From Promicromonospora iranensis (GTDB lineage Bacteria; Actinomycetota; Actinomycetes; Actinomycetales; Cellulomonadaceae): DNA of 64,000 nt. This document shows positions 26,055 to 35,761 of the stretch, piece by piece (within the stretch, counting starts at the first letter, position 1; each line of letters begins with the position of its first letter). A program made the translations under genes and the position numbers. Location: assembly GCF_028994775.1 (NCBI RefSeq), contig NZ_JAJQMN010000006.1:62001-126000 (forward strand). Reading direction: 5' to 3'. Under the pieces are notes generated by a model. It did not search any database, was not told the origin of the DNA, and worked only from the letters and a program-made list of their open reading frames with translations.

Positions 26055-27511
26055 TTGTTGTTGTCCTCTGTGGTCCGAGCAATCGACAGGTGGTCCCCGA
26101 GCTCGGTCAGCCCGGCACCGAGGGACGACTTCACGAGCACGACGTCGCCGGGCTCCAGCGACTCGTCCAGCATCGAGCGGGCGGCGGCGATGTCCGGGAC
26201 GAAGATCGACTCCGAGCCCCAGGACCCCTCCTGCATCGCGCCCTCGTGGATGTGGTAGGCACCCTCGCCGACCACGATGAGCTGCTTGATGTTCAGCCGG
26301 ACCACGAGCCGGCCGATCTCGTCGTGCGCCGCGCGGGCGCCGTCGCCGAGCTCGAGCATCTCGCCGAGCACCGCGACCGAACGGCGGGTCCGGCCGGACA
26401 CCACCGCGAGGGTGCGCAGCGCCGCCTTCATCGAGTCCGGGTTCGCGTTGTACGCGTCGTCGATCACGGTGACGCCGTCGGGCCGCTCGGTGACGGCCAT
26501 GCGGTGCGGGCTCAGGGCGGTGGCCTCGGAGAGCCGCTTCGCGACGTCGGGCACCGTCACGCCGAGGCGCAGCGCCACCGTCGCGGCGGCGAGGGCGTTG
26601 CTCACGTGGTGCGCACCGACGAGCTGCAGCGCGACGTCGGCGCGCTGCTCGTCGGTCTCGCCGGCGCGGGTGACGCGGAGCGTGAAGCTCGCCCGGCCCA
26701 TCGGGTCCACGGTGACGTCCTCGGCGCGGACGTCGGCGGACGGGATGGTGCCGAAGGTCTGCACGGTGGTGCCGGGGGCGGCGCGGTTCGCCATGGCGAC
26801 GACGCGCAGGTCGTCGGCGTTGAGCACCACCGAGCCCCCCTCGACGACGCCCTCGACCATCTCGCCCTTGGTCTGCGCGATGGCCTCGACGCTGCCGAAG
26901 TGGCCGACGTGCGCGACGCCGACCGCGAGCACGACGCCGACGTCGGGCGGCGCGATGCGCGTGAGGTAGGCGATGTTGCCGACGCGGTCGGCGCCCATCT
27001 CGAGCACCAGGTAGCGCGTGGCCGCGGTGACCCGGAGGACGGTGAGCGGCAGGCCGATCTCGTTGTTGAACGAGCCCTTGGGGACGATGATCGCGTCCTC
27101 GCCGCCCGCGGCCGGGGTCAGCAGCTGGCCGAGCAGGTCCTTCGTGGTCGTCTTGCCGACCGAGCCGGTCACGGCCACGACCTGGGGCACGACGCCGCCG
27201 TCGGACCCGCTGCGCACCGTCGCCAGGACGTACCGCGCGAGCTCGCCGAGGGCAGCCTGCGGGTCGTCCACCACGACGGTCGGCAGGCCGTCCAGCTCGC
27301 GGGACGCCAGTACCAGCGCGGCACCCGCGGCCACCGCGGTGGCCGCGAAGTCGTGGCCGTCCACCCGCTCGCCCGGCAGGGCCACGAAGAGGGCACCAGG
27401 TCCGGCGTCACGCGAGTCGACGATCACCGCCCCTGTGACCGTCACGTCCGGGTCGGCGTGCAGCCGCCCGCCGGTGGCTGCGGCGACCTGTGCCGCAGTC
27501 AGCTCGATCAT
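26051..27511 (-). CDS. murF: UDP-MurNAc-tripeptide--D-Ala-D-Ala ligase
   Basis: 486 residues. It adds the D-Ala-D-Ala dipeptide. Motifs: [14 protein letters not shown] (ATP loop), [26 protein letters not shown]-like [16 protein letters not shown], and [17 protein letters not shown] with VLGEMLELG in the C-terminal domain. The 89 bp between murE and murF contain a short direct repeat (two GGGGTCCTGCTC copies) and no gene. Confidence 0.98.
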   Translation of the reverse strand: MIELTAAQVAAATGGRLHADPDVTVTGAVIVDSRDAGPGALFVALPGERVDGHDFAATAVAAGAALVLASRELDGLPTVVVDDPQAALGELARYVLATVRSGSDGGVVPQVVAVTGSVGKTTTKDLLGQLLTPAAGGEDAIIVPKGSFNNEIGLPLTVLRVTAATRYLVLEMGADRVGNIAYLTRIAPPDVGVVLAVGVAHVGHFGSVEAIAQTKGEMVEGVVEGGSVVLNADDLRVVAMANRAAPGTTVQTFGTIPSADVRAEDVTVDPMGRASFTLRVTRAGETDEQRADVALQLVGAHHVSNALAAATVALRLGVTVPDVAKRLSEATALSPHRMAVTERPDGVTVIDDAYNANPDSMKAALRTLAVVSGRTRRSVAVLGEMLELGDGARAAHDEIGRLVVRLNIKQLIVVGEGAYHIHEGAMQEGSWGSESIFVPDIAAARSMLDESLEPGDVVLVKSSLGAGLTELGDHLSIARTTEDNNK

Positions 27512-27600
27512 GCCTGTGGTGTCCTCTCCTGCATGGGGTCCTGCTCGGGGTCCTGCTCGGGTTACACGTACCGCTGGCGTCGCACGGAGTGCTGCCGGCC

Positions 27601-29202
27601 CTACACGTTCTGCTGAGGCTGCCCCGTCCGGGCGGCCAGCGCTGCACGCGCCTCGACACGGTCGTCGAGCTGGTGGTCCACGCCGGCGATCTCCTGGACG
27701 GTCTCGTGCCCGCGGCCCGCGACCAGCACGGTGTCGTCCGGGCCGGCGGCGAGGATCGCCGCGCGGATGGCGTCCGCGCGCGGGGCGACCTCGCGGACCT
27801 CCACGGTACGCGAGCCGCCGCCGTCCGCCGCATCGACGGTGCGCCCGGGCGTGCCGTTCGGCCCGGTGCCGGCGAGGACCTCGGCCCGCACCTTCGCGGG
27901 GTCCTCGTCGTGGGGGTCGTCGTCCGTCACGTAGACCACGTCCGCGCCGCGGACGGCCGCAGCACCCATGAACGGCCGCTTTCCGGGGTCGCGGTCACCC
28001 GTGGCGCCGAACACGACGGCGAGACGGCCGGTCGTCGTCGGCCGCAGGGCGGCGAGGCTGAGCTCGAGCGCCTCGGTGTTGTGCGCGAAGTCCACGACCA
28101 CGCGCGGCGCGGTGGCGAGCACCTCCATGCGGCCCGGGACCGTGGCGCTCAGGCCGTGGCCGGCCGCCAGCGCGTCGGTCACGTCCCGGATGTCGGAGCC
28201 GCCCTCCAGCACCATCGTCACCGCGAGCGCCGCGTTGGCCACGTTGTAGCCGCCGGGCAGCGAGGTAGAGGTGCGCAGGGTGCGCCCGTCGCGGTGGGAC
28301 AGGGTGAAGGCGGACCCGGTGCCCGACGGCGCGACGTCGGTCACGGTCCAGTCGGCGTCCTTGCCCGGGAGCGTGGTGAGGGTCGCGACGGGGATCTGCG
28401 CGACCTCGGCCATGCGCTCCCCCCAGCTGTCGTCGACGGTGATGACTCCCCGGCGGGCGCGGGCGGGCGTGAACAGGTCGGCCTTGGTGGCGAAGTACGA
28501 CTCGAAGTCGCCGTGGAAGTCGAGGTGGTCCTGGGTCAGGTTGGTGAACCCGGCCACGCCGAACACGACGCCGTCGACGCGGTGCTGCGCGAGGGCGTGG
28601 GAGGAGACCTCCATGGCGAGCGTGCGCACGTGGTCCTCGCGCATCGCGGCGAGGAGGGCCTGCAGGTCCGCGGCCTCGGGCGTGGTCAGGACGCTCGGGA
28701 TGACGCGGTCGCCGGAGCGGGTCTCGACGGTGCCGATGAGGCCGCCCTTCCACCCCAGGGAGCGCAGCAGGTGGTCCAGCTGGTAGGTCGTGGTGGTCTT
28801 GCCGTTGGTGCCCGTGACGCCGAACGTCATCAGCTCCTCGGCAGGGTTGCCCAGCACCCAGGCGGCGACCTGGCCGAGGATGGCGCGGGGATCCTCGTCG
28901 GCGACGAGGACGGGCACCGTGCTGTCGGCGGCGATCAGGTCGGCCCCGCGCGCGTCCGTGAGGACCGCGGTGGCACCGCGCGCGACGGCGTCGGCGGCGA
29001 ACTGCGCACCGTGCGCACGGGCGCCGGGGACGGCCACGAAGAGGTCTCCCGGCCTGGCGACCCGGTTGTCCGAGGCCACGCAGGTGACCGCGGCATCGGC
29101 GGGATGACCTGGGGCGATGGTGAGGCCGAACGCGACGGCGAGGTCGGAGACCTGGCGCGCGGTGGTGGCCGCCGGACGGATCCGGTCGAACGGGGATGTC
29201 AC
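27601..29202 (-). CDS. murE: UDP-MurNAc-L-Ala-D-Glu--diamino acid ligase
   Basis: 533 residues from GTG at 29202 (V-T-S-P-F-D-R). It adds the third stem amino acid. Motifs: D-N-R-V-A-R-P-G-D-L-F-V-A-V-P-G, ATP loop VTGTNGKTTTTYQLD, AMEVSSHALAQHRV, NLTQDHLDFHG, and C-terminal VVDFAHNTEALE. The specificity loop reads D-D-D-P-H-D-E-D-P rather than the meso-DAP-type D-N-P-R, so the diamino acid may be lysine or ornithine (inference). Readings extending to 29364 overlap the upstream gene and are rejected. A -10-like TAGGTT lies seven bases before the GTG. Confidence 0.95.
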   Translation of the reverse strand: MTSPFDRIRPAATTARQVSDLAVAFGLTIAPGHPADAAVTCVASDNRVARPGDLFVAVPGARAHGAQFAADAVARGATAVLTDARGADLIAADSTVPVLVADEDPRAILGQVAAWVLGNPAEELMTFGVTGTNGKTTTTYQLDHLLRSLGWKGGLIGTVETRSGDRVIPSVLTTPEAADLQALLAAMREDHVRTLAMEVSSHALAQHRVDGVVFGVAGFTNLTQDHLDFHGDFESYFATKADLFTPARARRGVITVDDSWGERMAEVAQIPVATLTTLPGKDADWTVTDVAPSGTGSAFTLSHRDGRTLRTSTSLPGGYNVANAALAVTMVLEGGSDIRDVTDALAAGHGLSATVPGRMEVLATAPRVVVDFAHNTEALELSLAALRPTTTGRLAVVFGATGDRDPGKRPFMGAAAVRGADVVYVTDDDPHDEDPAKVRAEVLAGTGPNGTPGRTVDAADGGGSRTVEVREVAPRADAIRAAILAAGPDDTVLVAGRGHETVQEIAGVDHQLDDRVEARAALAARTGQPQQNV

Positions 29203-29209
29203 GGAGTAG

Positions 29210-29215
29210 AACCTA
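29210..29215 (-). promoter_or_regulatory. -10 element of a murE promoter overlapping the upstream stop codon
   Basis: On the minus strand TAGGTT ends seven bases before the murE GTG. Its first three bases are the TAG stop of the preceding small gene. It fits the TAnnnT leaderless pattern seen elsewhere in the window; no clear ribosome site or -35 is present. Confidence 0.4.
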
Positions 29216-29674
29216 CCGCGTCCGAGGGTAGGGGCCTGTCCTGTCTGTGGGTCTTGGGTGGTGGTTGTGGGGTGGTCCGGGTACAACCGGGGGCCTGGCC
29301 GGAGCTGGCCCTGCGATCCCATGCCACCAGGATTCCTCCCGACCAGCGGTCTCGTAAGACGCAATCTCGCTGAGTACGTGCGTCACGAACTTGTCCGGAA
29401 GTCGGACGGCGTGATCCGTCACGTAGTGGACCAGTCCGTCAGGCCACACGAACGTCCCGTCACTCAACTCCAGATCTCCGTTGTTGCAACCGCAGATCCG
29501 GCATGGCGAGTAACCCATATAGGCCCTCACCACGAACCCTCGCCGCAAGTAGTCCGCCACCTGGTCGCGCGTATCAGAGTCCCATGTCTCGTCGAAGAAA
29601 TCACCCGGCGATGGCCAACCCGCAGCCCGCTCACCTGCCCAGTAGCCGATCAGAATCAGCTCGGGTCGCACCAC
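29213..29674 (-). CDS. Conserved hypothetical protein with a CxxCG motif
   Basis: 153 residues. It opens with R-P-E-L-I-L-I-G-Y-W and an S-P-G-D-F-F-D-E-T-W-D stretch, then RRGFVVRAYMGYSPCRICGC with N-N-G-D-L-E-L-S-D-G and W-P-D-G-L-V-H-Y-V. I recall similar uncharacterised actinobacterial proteins but know no function. C-R-I-C-G-C could bind a metal with the nearby histidines. The last about 25 residues are Pro/Thr/Arg-rich and low complexity. It lies between the ABC operon and murE, and its stop codon is part of a probable murE -10. The GTG start at 29674 has no clear ribosome site. Confidence 0.6.
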   Translation of the reverse strand: MVRPELILIGYWAGERAAGWPSPGDFFDETWDSDTRDQVADYLRRGFVVRAYMGYSPCRICGCNNGDLELSDGTFVWPDGLVHYVTDHAVRLPDKFVTHVLSEIASYETAGREESWWHGIAGPAPARPPVVPGPPHNHHPRPTDRTGPYPRTR

Positions 29675-29861
29675 GCCCGCTCACCATCGCAGAGAGTCGA
29701 ATAAGCGCCGGACCGTCGGCCAAGTAACGCCTGTTCCATGCGCATCACGTTCCGTCCTGATCTGTTTTCCGTCCGACGCTGCCTGTGTACAGCGAGCCCA
29801 ACGGAATCAGCAGCCACGTCAGGCTAGCGGCAGGCTGTCGGCGGGCGGCACTGTTTACGCA

Positions 29862-29916
29862 CGCGGGGTGTGTTGCCGTGAGTAGACGAGGTCTACTCAC
29901 GGCAACACACCCCGCG
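29862..29916. terminator. Perfect 26-bp hairpin after the ABC transporter operon
   Basis: Arms 29862-29887 and 29891-29916 are exact complements over 26 bases with a 3-base loop (GAG). It starts 43 bp downstream of the last transporter gene's stop on the minus strand. The rest of the 284-bp gap (29675-29958) contains no gene I can support. No T-tract follows, so it may also block exonucleases or act on both strands. Confidence 0.75.
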
Positions 29917-29958
29917 GACCTACACCTTCCGCCGGTCGGTCTCTGCGGCCACAGCTCG

Positions 29959-31059
29959 CTACCGGGCTAGCAGGTCCGGCAGCTCACCGTTCACGAGCCC
30001 GGAGGTGTGCAGGTGGCACGCCACCAGCCGCCCCTCCTCGGACTGCGCCGTCCGCCCCAGCACGGGCAGCTCCGTCCGGCACACGTCCATGGCGTGCGCG
30101 CACCGGGGCGCGAACGGGCAGCCCGGCGGGCGCTTCGAGAGGTCGGGTGGCGCGCCGGGGATGCCGGTCAGCTCCCGCCGCGGCCCGTGCAGCGGAGGGA
30201 ACGAGCCGAGCAGACCGGCCGAGTACGGGTGCCGGGGCTTCGCGTAGACGTCCCGCGCGACCGCCGTCTCCACGATCTCGCCCGCGTACATGACGGCGAT
30301 GCGGTCGGCGACCTCGACCAGCAGGGACACGTCGTGCGTGATGAGCACGACCGAGAAGCCCAGCCGCTCGCGCAGCTCCATCACCTGCTCCAGGATCTGG
30401 CGCTGCATCACCACGTCGAGCGCCGTGGTGGGCTCGTCCATGATGAGCACCTGCGGCTCCAGGGCGAGCGCCATCGCGATCATGACGCGCTGCCGCATGC
30501 CGCCGGAGAGCTGGTGCGGGTAGGACCGCAGCCGGTCCGCCGAGATGCCGACCAGCCGCAGCAGCTCCGCCGCCCGCTCCCGGGCCTCGGCCCGCCGCAT
30601 GCCGGGCCGGTGCGCCAGGATGCCGTCGATGAGCTGCCGCTCGACCCGGAACACCGGGTTGAGCGAGCTCATCGCGCCCTGGAACACGATGGCGATGTCG
30701 CGCCAGCGGGCGGCCCGGAGCTCGGCGTCGGACAGGGAGAGCAGGTCCGCGCGCTGGCCGTCGCGACCCGTGAGCCACACCTCGCCGCCCGTGATGAGGC
30801 CCGGCGGCGACAGCAGCCGGGTGGCGGCGTAGGCGAGGGTCGACTTACCGCAGCCCGACTCCCCCGCCAGCCCCAGCACCTCGCCGCGGTTCAGGGTGAG
30901 CGAGACCTCCCGCAGCACGTGCGTGGGGTCGTCGCCGAACCCGTAGTCGACGCTCAGGTTCCGGATCTCCAGCACCGGGTCCGACGACTCCGGCGCCACC
31001 GGCGTGCCGGCCTCCGTGGTCGTCGTGCCGTCCTGCGTGCTCGTGTCCGTCTGGCTCAT
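29959..31059 (-). CDS. ABC transporter ATP-binding protein (Dpp/OppD type)
   Basis: 366 residues. A Ser/Thr-rich N-terminal 28 residues precede the ATPase: Walker A GESGCGKST, Q-loop FQGAMSSLNP, signature LSGGMRQRV, Walker B VLIMDEPT, switch H in ITHD. The C-terminal oligopeptide-transporter extension has PPGCPFAPRCAHAMDVC, whose cysteines are typical of DppD/OppD and can hold an iron-sulfur cluster. It is last in the GH3-transporter operon and its ATG overlaps the permease stop (ATGA). Confidence 0.93.
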   Translation of the reverse strand: MSQTDTSTQDGTTTTEAGTPVAPESSDPVLEIRNLSVDYGFGDDPTHVLREVSLTLNRGEVLGLAGESGCGKSTLAYAATRLLSPPGLITGGEVWLTGRDGQRADLLSLSDAELRAARWRDIAIVFQGAMSSLNPVFRVERQLIDGILAHRPGMRRAEARERAAELLRLVGISADRLRSYPHQLSGGMRQRVMIAMALALEPQVLIMDEPTTALDVVMQRQILEQVMELRERLGFSVVLITHDVSLLVEVADRIAVMYAGEIVETAVARDVYAKPRHPYSAGLLGSFPPLHGPRRELTGIPGAPPDLSKRPPGCPFAPRCAHAMDVCRTELPVLGRTAQSEEGRLVACHLHTSGLVNGELPDLLAR

Positions 31060-31973
31060 GACCGTGCCTCCCGCACCACCGGAGTGAACCCCACACGCGG
31101 CCGGATGCCCCGGCGACGCAGCGAACGCGCGTGCAGGCCGGTGGACCGCAGGCGGGGGTTGACGATCTCGTCGATACCGAAGTTGACCAGCGTCAGGGCC
31201 ATGCCCAGCAGGGCGATGCAGGCACCGGCCGGCACGAACCACCACCACGCGCCACGCTGCAGCGCGAGGTTGTTCTGCGCCCAGAACAGGATGGTGCCCC
31301 AGTTCCACTCGCTGACCGGCGTGATACCGATGAACGACAGGGTGACCTGGGACAGCACCGCGAACGTCACGGTGCCGACGAAGCCGGAGGCGATCACCGC
31401 CGTCAGATTGGGCATCACCTCGACGAGGACGAGGCGCCACGTGCGCTCCCCGTTGGCCCGGGCCGCCTCCACGAAGTCGCGCTTGCGCAGCGACAGCGTC
31501 TGGGCCCGCAGCACGCGCGCGCCCCACGCCCAGCCGGTGGCGCCGATGACGAGGGCCACCGTGAGCCCGCCCGCGGAGGGCAGCTGCGCGGCGATCAGGA
31601 TGATCAGCGGCAGCTGCGGGATCACGAGGAACATGTTCGACAGCGCGGACAGCGACTCGTCACCGACGCCGCCGACGAACCCGGCGGTCACACCCACGAG
31701 CACGCCCACCACGGTGGCGCTCACCCCGGCGACGAGGCCGACGACGAGCACACCGCGGGTGCCGACCACGAGCTGCGACAGGATGTCGCGGCCCGTGTGG
31801 TCGGTCCCGAGCCAGTGCGCTGCCGACGGCGGGCTGAGCAGCGCATCGCTCACCTGGTTCGGGTCGTACGGCGCGATCCACGGGCCGAGCAGCGCCAGCA
31901 ACGTGAAGAAGCCGAGGATGACCAGGCCCGTGATCACCTTGCCGTTGCGCAGGAACATCAGCCGGTTGTTCAT
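31056..31973 (-). CDS. ABC transporter permease (DppC/OppC type)
   Basis: 305 residues with six membrane helices. The N-terminal segment has PYDPNQVSDALLSPPSAAHWLGTDHTGRD split over a helix boundary, the DppC-type signature. The cytoplasmic coupling loop is present as EAARANGERTWRLVLVEVMPN. It pairs with the other permease to form the channel. It overlaps both neighbours by four bases (ATGA). Confidence 0.93.
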   Translation of the reverse strand: MNNRLMFLRNGKVITGLVILGFFTLLALLGPWIAPYDPNQVSDALLSPPSAAHWLGTDHTGRDILSQLVVGTRGVLVVGLVAGVSATVVGVLVGVTAGFVGGVGDESLSALSNMFLVIPQLPLIILIAAQLPSAGGLTVALVIGATGWAWGARVLRAQTLSLRKRDFVEAARANGERTWRLVLVEVMPNLTAVIASGFVGTVTFAVLSQVTLSFIGITPVSEWNWGTILFWAQNNLALQRGAWWWFVPAGACIALLGMALTLVNFGIDEIVNPRLRSTGLHARSLRRRGIRPRVGFTPVVREARS

Positions 31974-32953
31974 CGGTCCTCCGTCCGGGTGCGGGGGTCG
32001 AGCAGGGCGTAGGCGAGGTCGGCCACCATGTTCGCCACGAGGACGGACAGCGTGATGACCAGGAAGCAGCCCTGCATCAGCGGGTAGTCGTGGGTCGAGA
32101 CCGCCTGGTAGAGCGTGTAGCCGATGCCCTGGTAGGAGAAGACCATCTCCATGATCAGCGTGCCGCCGACCACGAACCCGAGGGACAGGGCGAAGCTGGA
32201 GACCTGCGGCAGCACCGCGTTACGCGCCGCGTAGCCGAACATGACCTGGCGCTCCGGCAGGCCCTTGGCGTGCGCCACGGTGACGTAGTCCTCCGAGGAG
32301 ACGGTCACCATCATGTTGCGCATCCCGAGGACCCAGCCCGCGACCGACGACAGCACCACGGTCAGCGCGGGCAGGAACCCGTAGTAGATCACCGAGCCGA
32401 TGAACTCACCGGTGAACGCGGGCACCATGCCGCGGTCGTAGCTACCGCTCGAGGGGAACCAGCCCAGGTTCACCGAGAACACCGCGATGGTGATCAGGCC
32501 CAGCCAGAAGTACGGCACGGCCTGGAAGAACGTCGCCACGGGCAGCAGACCGTCGGCCCACGTGCCGCGGCGCCACCCGAGGAACGTGCCGATGAGCGAG
32601 CCGATCACGAACGCGATCACCGTCGCCACGCCGACAAGCCCCACCGTCCACGGCAGCGACTGGCTCACGATGTCCGCGACCGGCGTCGGGAAGTGCGTGA
32701 ACGACAGGCCCAGGTCACCCCGGAGGAGCAGACCCCAGTAGTCGACGTACTGCTGCCACAGGCTGGTGTCCTGGTCGAGACCGAACAGGACCCGCAGCGA
32801 GTGCTCGGCGCGGGAGTCGATGCGGCCCTGCATGCGGCCGAGGAGGGCCGTGACCGGGTCACCGGGCAGCATGCGCGGGATGAAGAAGTTGATGGTGATC
32901 GCGGCCCACGCGGTCAGCGCGTAGAACGCGACCCTGCGCAGCAGGAACCTCAT
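31970..32953 (-). CDS. ABC transporter permease (DppB/OppB type)
   Basis: 327 residues from ATG 32953, six membrane helices. The N-terminus has [14 protein letters not shown], characteristic of DppB. The EAA-like loop reads [26 protein letters not shown] conserved V-F-S-Y-Q-G-I-G-Y segment precedes the last helices. A longer upstream reading lies within the ATPase gene and is rejected. Overlaps are ATGA on both sides. Confidence 0.93.
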   Translation of the reverse strand: MRFLLRRVAFYALTAWAAITINFFIPRMLPGDPVTALLGRMQGRIDSRAEHSLRVLFGLDQDTSLWQQYVDYWGLLLRGDLGLSFTHFPTPVADIVSQSLPWTVGLVGVATVIAFVIGSLIGTFLGWRRGTWADGLLPVATFFQAVPYFWLGLITIAVFSVNLGWFPSSGSYDRGMVPAFTGEFIGSVIYYGFLPALTVVLSSVAGWVLGMRNMMVTVSSEDYVTVAHAKGLPERQVMFGYAARNAVLPQVSSFALSLGFVVGGTLIMEMVFSYQGIGYTLYQAVSTHDYPLMQGCFLVITLSVLVANMVADLAYALLDPRTRTEDR

Positions 32954-34038
32954 GCGCCCGCCTCCCCGCCGCTGGCCGAACTCGTGGAGACCCGCCCCAC
33001 CTCTGGCCGGTCCTCCCGCTCGCTGTACCCCCAGCAGGCCGCCGCCCGCCCGGGCGCCACCTCGAGCAGCGCCGGCGTCTCGCGTCGGCACAGGTCCGTC
33101 GCGTACGGGCACCGCGGCGCGAAGCGGCAGCCGGGCGGCGGGTCGACGAGGCTCGGCGGCTCGCCGCCGGTCCCCTGGTCCCGCACGGCGGCCGCGCCGG
33201 CACCGGCGAGGTCGTCCGGGTCGGGCGCGGACGCCACGAGCAGCCGGGTGTACGGGTGCAGCGGCTCCTGGGTGACCGACTCGCTGTCCCCGGTCTCCAT
33301 GACCTGTCCCGCGTACAGCACGGTGGTCCGGTCGGCGAAGTAGCGCGCCGACGCGATGTCGTGCGTGATGTACAGGACGGCGATGCCGAGCCGGTCGCGC
33401 AGGTCGGCCAGGAGGTTGAGGATGCCGAGCCGGATCGAGACGTCGAGCATCGAGACGGGCTCGTCGGCGAGCAGCACCTCCGGCTCGGCGGCGAGCGCCC
33501 GCGCGATGGCGATGCGTTGGCGCTGCCCCCCGGACAGCTCGTGCGGGTACTTGTCGACGTACCGCTCGGCGGGCGTGAGGTGCACGCGCTCCAGCAGCTC
33601 GGTCAGGGCCGCCTCCAGCTCGGCGCCCCGCAGCTTGCCCCCCGTCGACTGGTGGCGGTGCAGGCGCAGCGCGCGGGTCAGCGTGTAGCGCACGGGGTGC
33701 ACGGGGTTGATGGACGCGAAGGGGTCCTGGAAGATCATCTGCACGCGTCGCACGTACGCGCGGAACGCCCGCCGGCCGCGCACGCGGGCCTCGGCGCCGT
33801 CCAGCAGGACCTGGCCGTCCGTGATCGGGATCAGGCCCGCCAGCAGGCGGGCGACGGTGGACTTGCCGGAGCCCGACTCCCCCACCACGGCCAGCACCTG
33901 GCCGCGGTGGAGCTCGAGGTCCACGCCGTCCACGGCGTGTATCGCCCGGGCGGGCGGACGGCCGGCGATGCGGCGTCCACCCGCCCGGAAGTGCTTGGTG
34001 AGGCCGTGCGCGGCCAGCACCGGTGTGCTCTGACTCAT
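32950..34038 (-). CDS. ABC transporter ATP-binding protein (Dpp/OppF type)
   Basis: 362 residues. Walker [11 protein letters not shown]-loop [11 protein letters not shown], signature LSGGQRQRI, Walker [13 protein letters not shown], and the oligopeptide-type C-terminus [17 protein letters not shown]. It is the second ATPase of the heterodimeric pair. Its ATG overlaps the binding-protein stop by one base (TGATG). Confidence 0.93.
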   Translation of the reverse strand: MSQSTPVLAAHGLTKHFRAGGRRIAGRPPARAIHAVDGVDLELHRGQVLAVVGESGSGKSTVARLLAGLIPITDGQVLLDGAEARVRGRRAFRAYVRRVQMIFQDPFASINPVHPVRYTLTRALRLHRHQSTGGKLRGAELEAALTELLERVHLTPAERYVDKYPHELSGGQRQRIAIARALAAEPEVLLADEPVSMLDVSIRLGILNLLADLRDRLGIAVLYITHDIASARYFADRTTVLYAGQVMETGDSESVTQEPLHPYTRLLVASAPDPDDLAGAGAAAVRDQGTGGEPPSLVDPPPGCRFAPRCPYATDLCRRETPALLEVAPGRAAACWGYSEREDRPEVGRVSTSSASGGEAGA

Positions 34039-35711
34039 CAGCCGTCCGCAGGCTCGAGGTTCATCAGGATCTGGGCGGCCTGCACCCCGGTGGGCTGCGG
34101 CTGGTTGTACGGGTCCTCCTCGGAGGGCCAGCCCACGTAGTTCTGCGTCGAGTACTGCGCGGTGGCCGGGCGGGTCCAGATCGCGATGCCCGGCACCTCC
34201 TCGACGAAGACCTTCTGGATGGTGGCGAGCGCCTCGGTACGCGCGCCGTCGTCGGTCGCCGCGGCGTAGTCGGCGAGCGCCTGTGTGGCGTCGTCGTTCT
34301 GGAACCGGCCGAAGTTCCAGGTGGCCGGCTCACCGAGCTTCTTGTACTGGGCGCCGTCCATGATGTCGGCGTACATGTCCCAGGGGGTGGCGCCGCCGTC
34401 GGTCCAGTGGAGGGTCGCCTGGAAGTCACCGCCGGGGATGATGTCGGCGAACCAGCCGTCCTGGTTGACGGGGTTGACCGTCGCGGTGGCGCCGAGCTCG
34501 GCGGCCGAGTTCTTGATGAGGTCCAGGGCGGTCAGGTAGTCGTTCCAGCCGGCCGGGTTCACCAGCTCGAACGTCACCTCCTCGCCGTCGGGGTCGACGA
34601 GCTTCTCGCCCTCCCAGGTGTACCCGGCGTCCTCGAGCAGGGCGCGGGCACCCTCGACGTCGACCTCGTACTCCTGGTCGGCGTACTCGGCCGCGAGGAA
34701 CTCCTCACCCGCGGGCAGGGGCAGGCCGGTGACGCTGGTCAGCGCGGGGTTCACGCCGGACGTCGCGACGTCGACGAGCTCCTGGCGGTCGATCACCATG
34801 TTGAGCGCCTGCCGGAACGCCTTGTCGTCGAACGGCTTGGTCTCGTTGTTCAGGTAGAGGACGTCGATACCGAGGCCGCCGGCCGCGTACTGGTGGTAGT
34901 GCTCGGGGTCCTGGGCGATGTAGACGTTCTCGAAGTCGGCGATGAACGTCCAGCCCCACTGCGCCTCGCCGGTGGTCAGAGCCGTGGTCAGGGCGTTGTT
35001 GTCGTTGTACGACGAGTAGCGGATCTCGGGGACGGCCGGCTCGCCGCCCCAGTAGTCGTCCCGGGCCACGACGGTCGCGGCCTGCGGCGTCCAGGACTTC
35101 AGGGTGTACGGACCGGTGCCGACCGGGTCGGCGTTGGTGTCCGTGGTCGGGTCCTCGACGTCGGCCCAGATGTGCTCCGGCACCATCACGAGGTCGTACA
35201 GCTTGGACTGGTTGACGTACTGCCCGGTCGTGAACGAGACGGTGACGGCGACGCCGTCGGTCTCGACCGTGTCGTAGGGCAGAGCGGCGGCGTTCAGCGC
35301 CTCGAAGTCCATGCGCAGCTGGATCGAGAAGGCGATGTCGTCGGCGGTGAACTCCTCGCCGTCCGACCAGGTCACACCCTCGCGGGGCGTGATGACGGCC
35401 TCGGTGAAGTCCTCGTTCCACTCGACGCTCTCGGCGAGCCAGGGGGACGGCTCCTCCGACGGGCGCGCCTGGTTGCGCATCATCAGGGGCTCGTAGATGA
35501 CGAACGCGTAGCCGAGCGAGAGCGCGGACGAGCCGGTGGCGAACGGGCTGTGGTTCTCCGTCTGGACGCCGTTCGGCATGCCGACGGTCAGGGTCTCCCC
35601 GCCGCCCTCGGTCTCGGTGGTGCCTCCGCCGCCACCACCGCCGCAGGCCGTGGCCAGCAGCGCGATGGCTGCCGCGGCTGCGGCCGCGGCGACGTGCTTG
35701 TGAATCCTCAC
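34038..35711 (-). CDS. Extracellular solute-binding lipoprotein (SBP_bac_5 family)
   Basis: 557 residues from GTG 35711, with AAGGAGG six bases upstream. The signal peptide ends in a lipobox L-L-A-T-A-C followed by a poly-Gly stretch, so the protein should be an LspA-processed lipoprotein. The large family-5 fold follows: [15 protein letters not shown], then G-T-G-P-Y-T-L and an [12 protein letters not shown] motif. Family 5 binds oligopeptides, but several members bind cello- or other oligosaccharides; the upstream beta-glucosidase favours a beta-glucoside ligand (inference). Confidence 0.92.
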   Translation of the reverse strand: MRIHKHVAAAAAAAAIALLATACGGGGGGGTTETEGGGETLTVGMPNGVQTENHSPFATGSSALSLGYAFVIYEPLMMRNQARPSEEPSPWLAESVEWNEDFTEAVITPREGVTWSDGEEFTADDIAFSIQLRMDFEALNAAALPYDTVETDGVAVTVSFTTGQYVNQSKLYDLVMVPEHIWADVEDPTTDTNADPVGTGPYTLKSWTPQAATVVARDDYWGGEPAVPEIRYSSYNDNNALTTALTTGEAQWGWTFIADFENVYIAQDPEHYHQYAAGGLGIDVLYLNNETKPFDDKAFRQALNMVIDRQELVDVATSGVNPALTSVTGLPLPAGEEFLAAEYADQEYEVDVEGARALLEDAGYTWEGEKLVDPDGEEVTFELVNPAGWNDYLTALDLIKNSAAELGATATVNPVNQDGWFADIIPGGDFQATLHWTDGGATPWDMYADIMDGAQYKKLGEPATWNFGRFQNDDATQALADYAAATDDGARTEALATIQKVFVEEVPGIAIWTRPATAQYSTQNYVGWPSEEDPYNQPQPTGVQAAQILMNLEPADG

Positions 35712-35761
35712 GGTGTGCCTCCTTGCACTCCTCCCGCGTGTGCGGGACGGATGGTGTGTGA

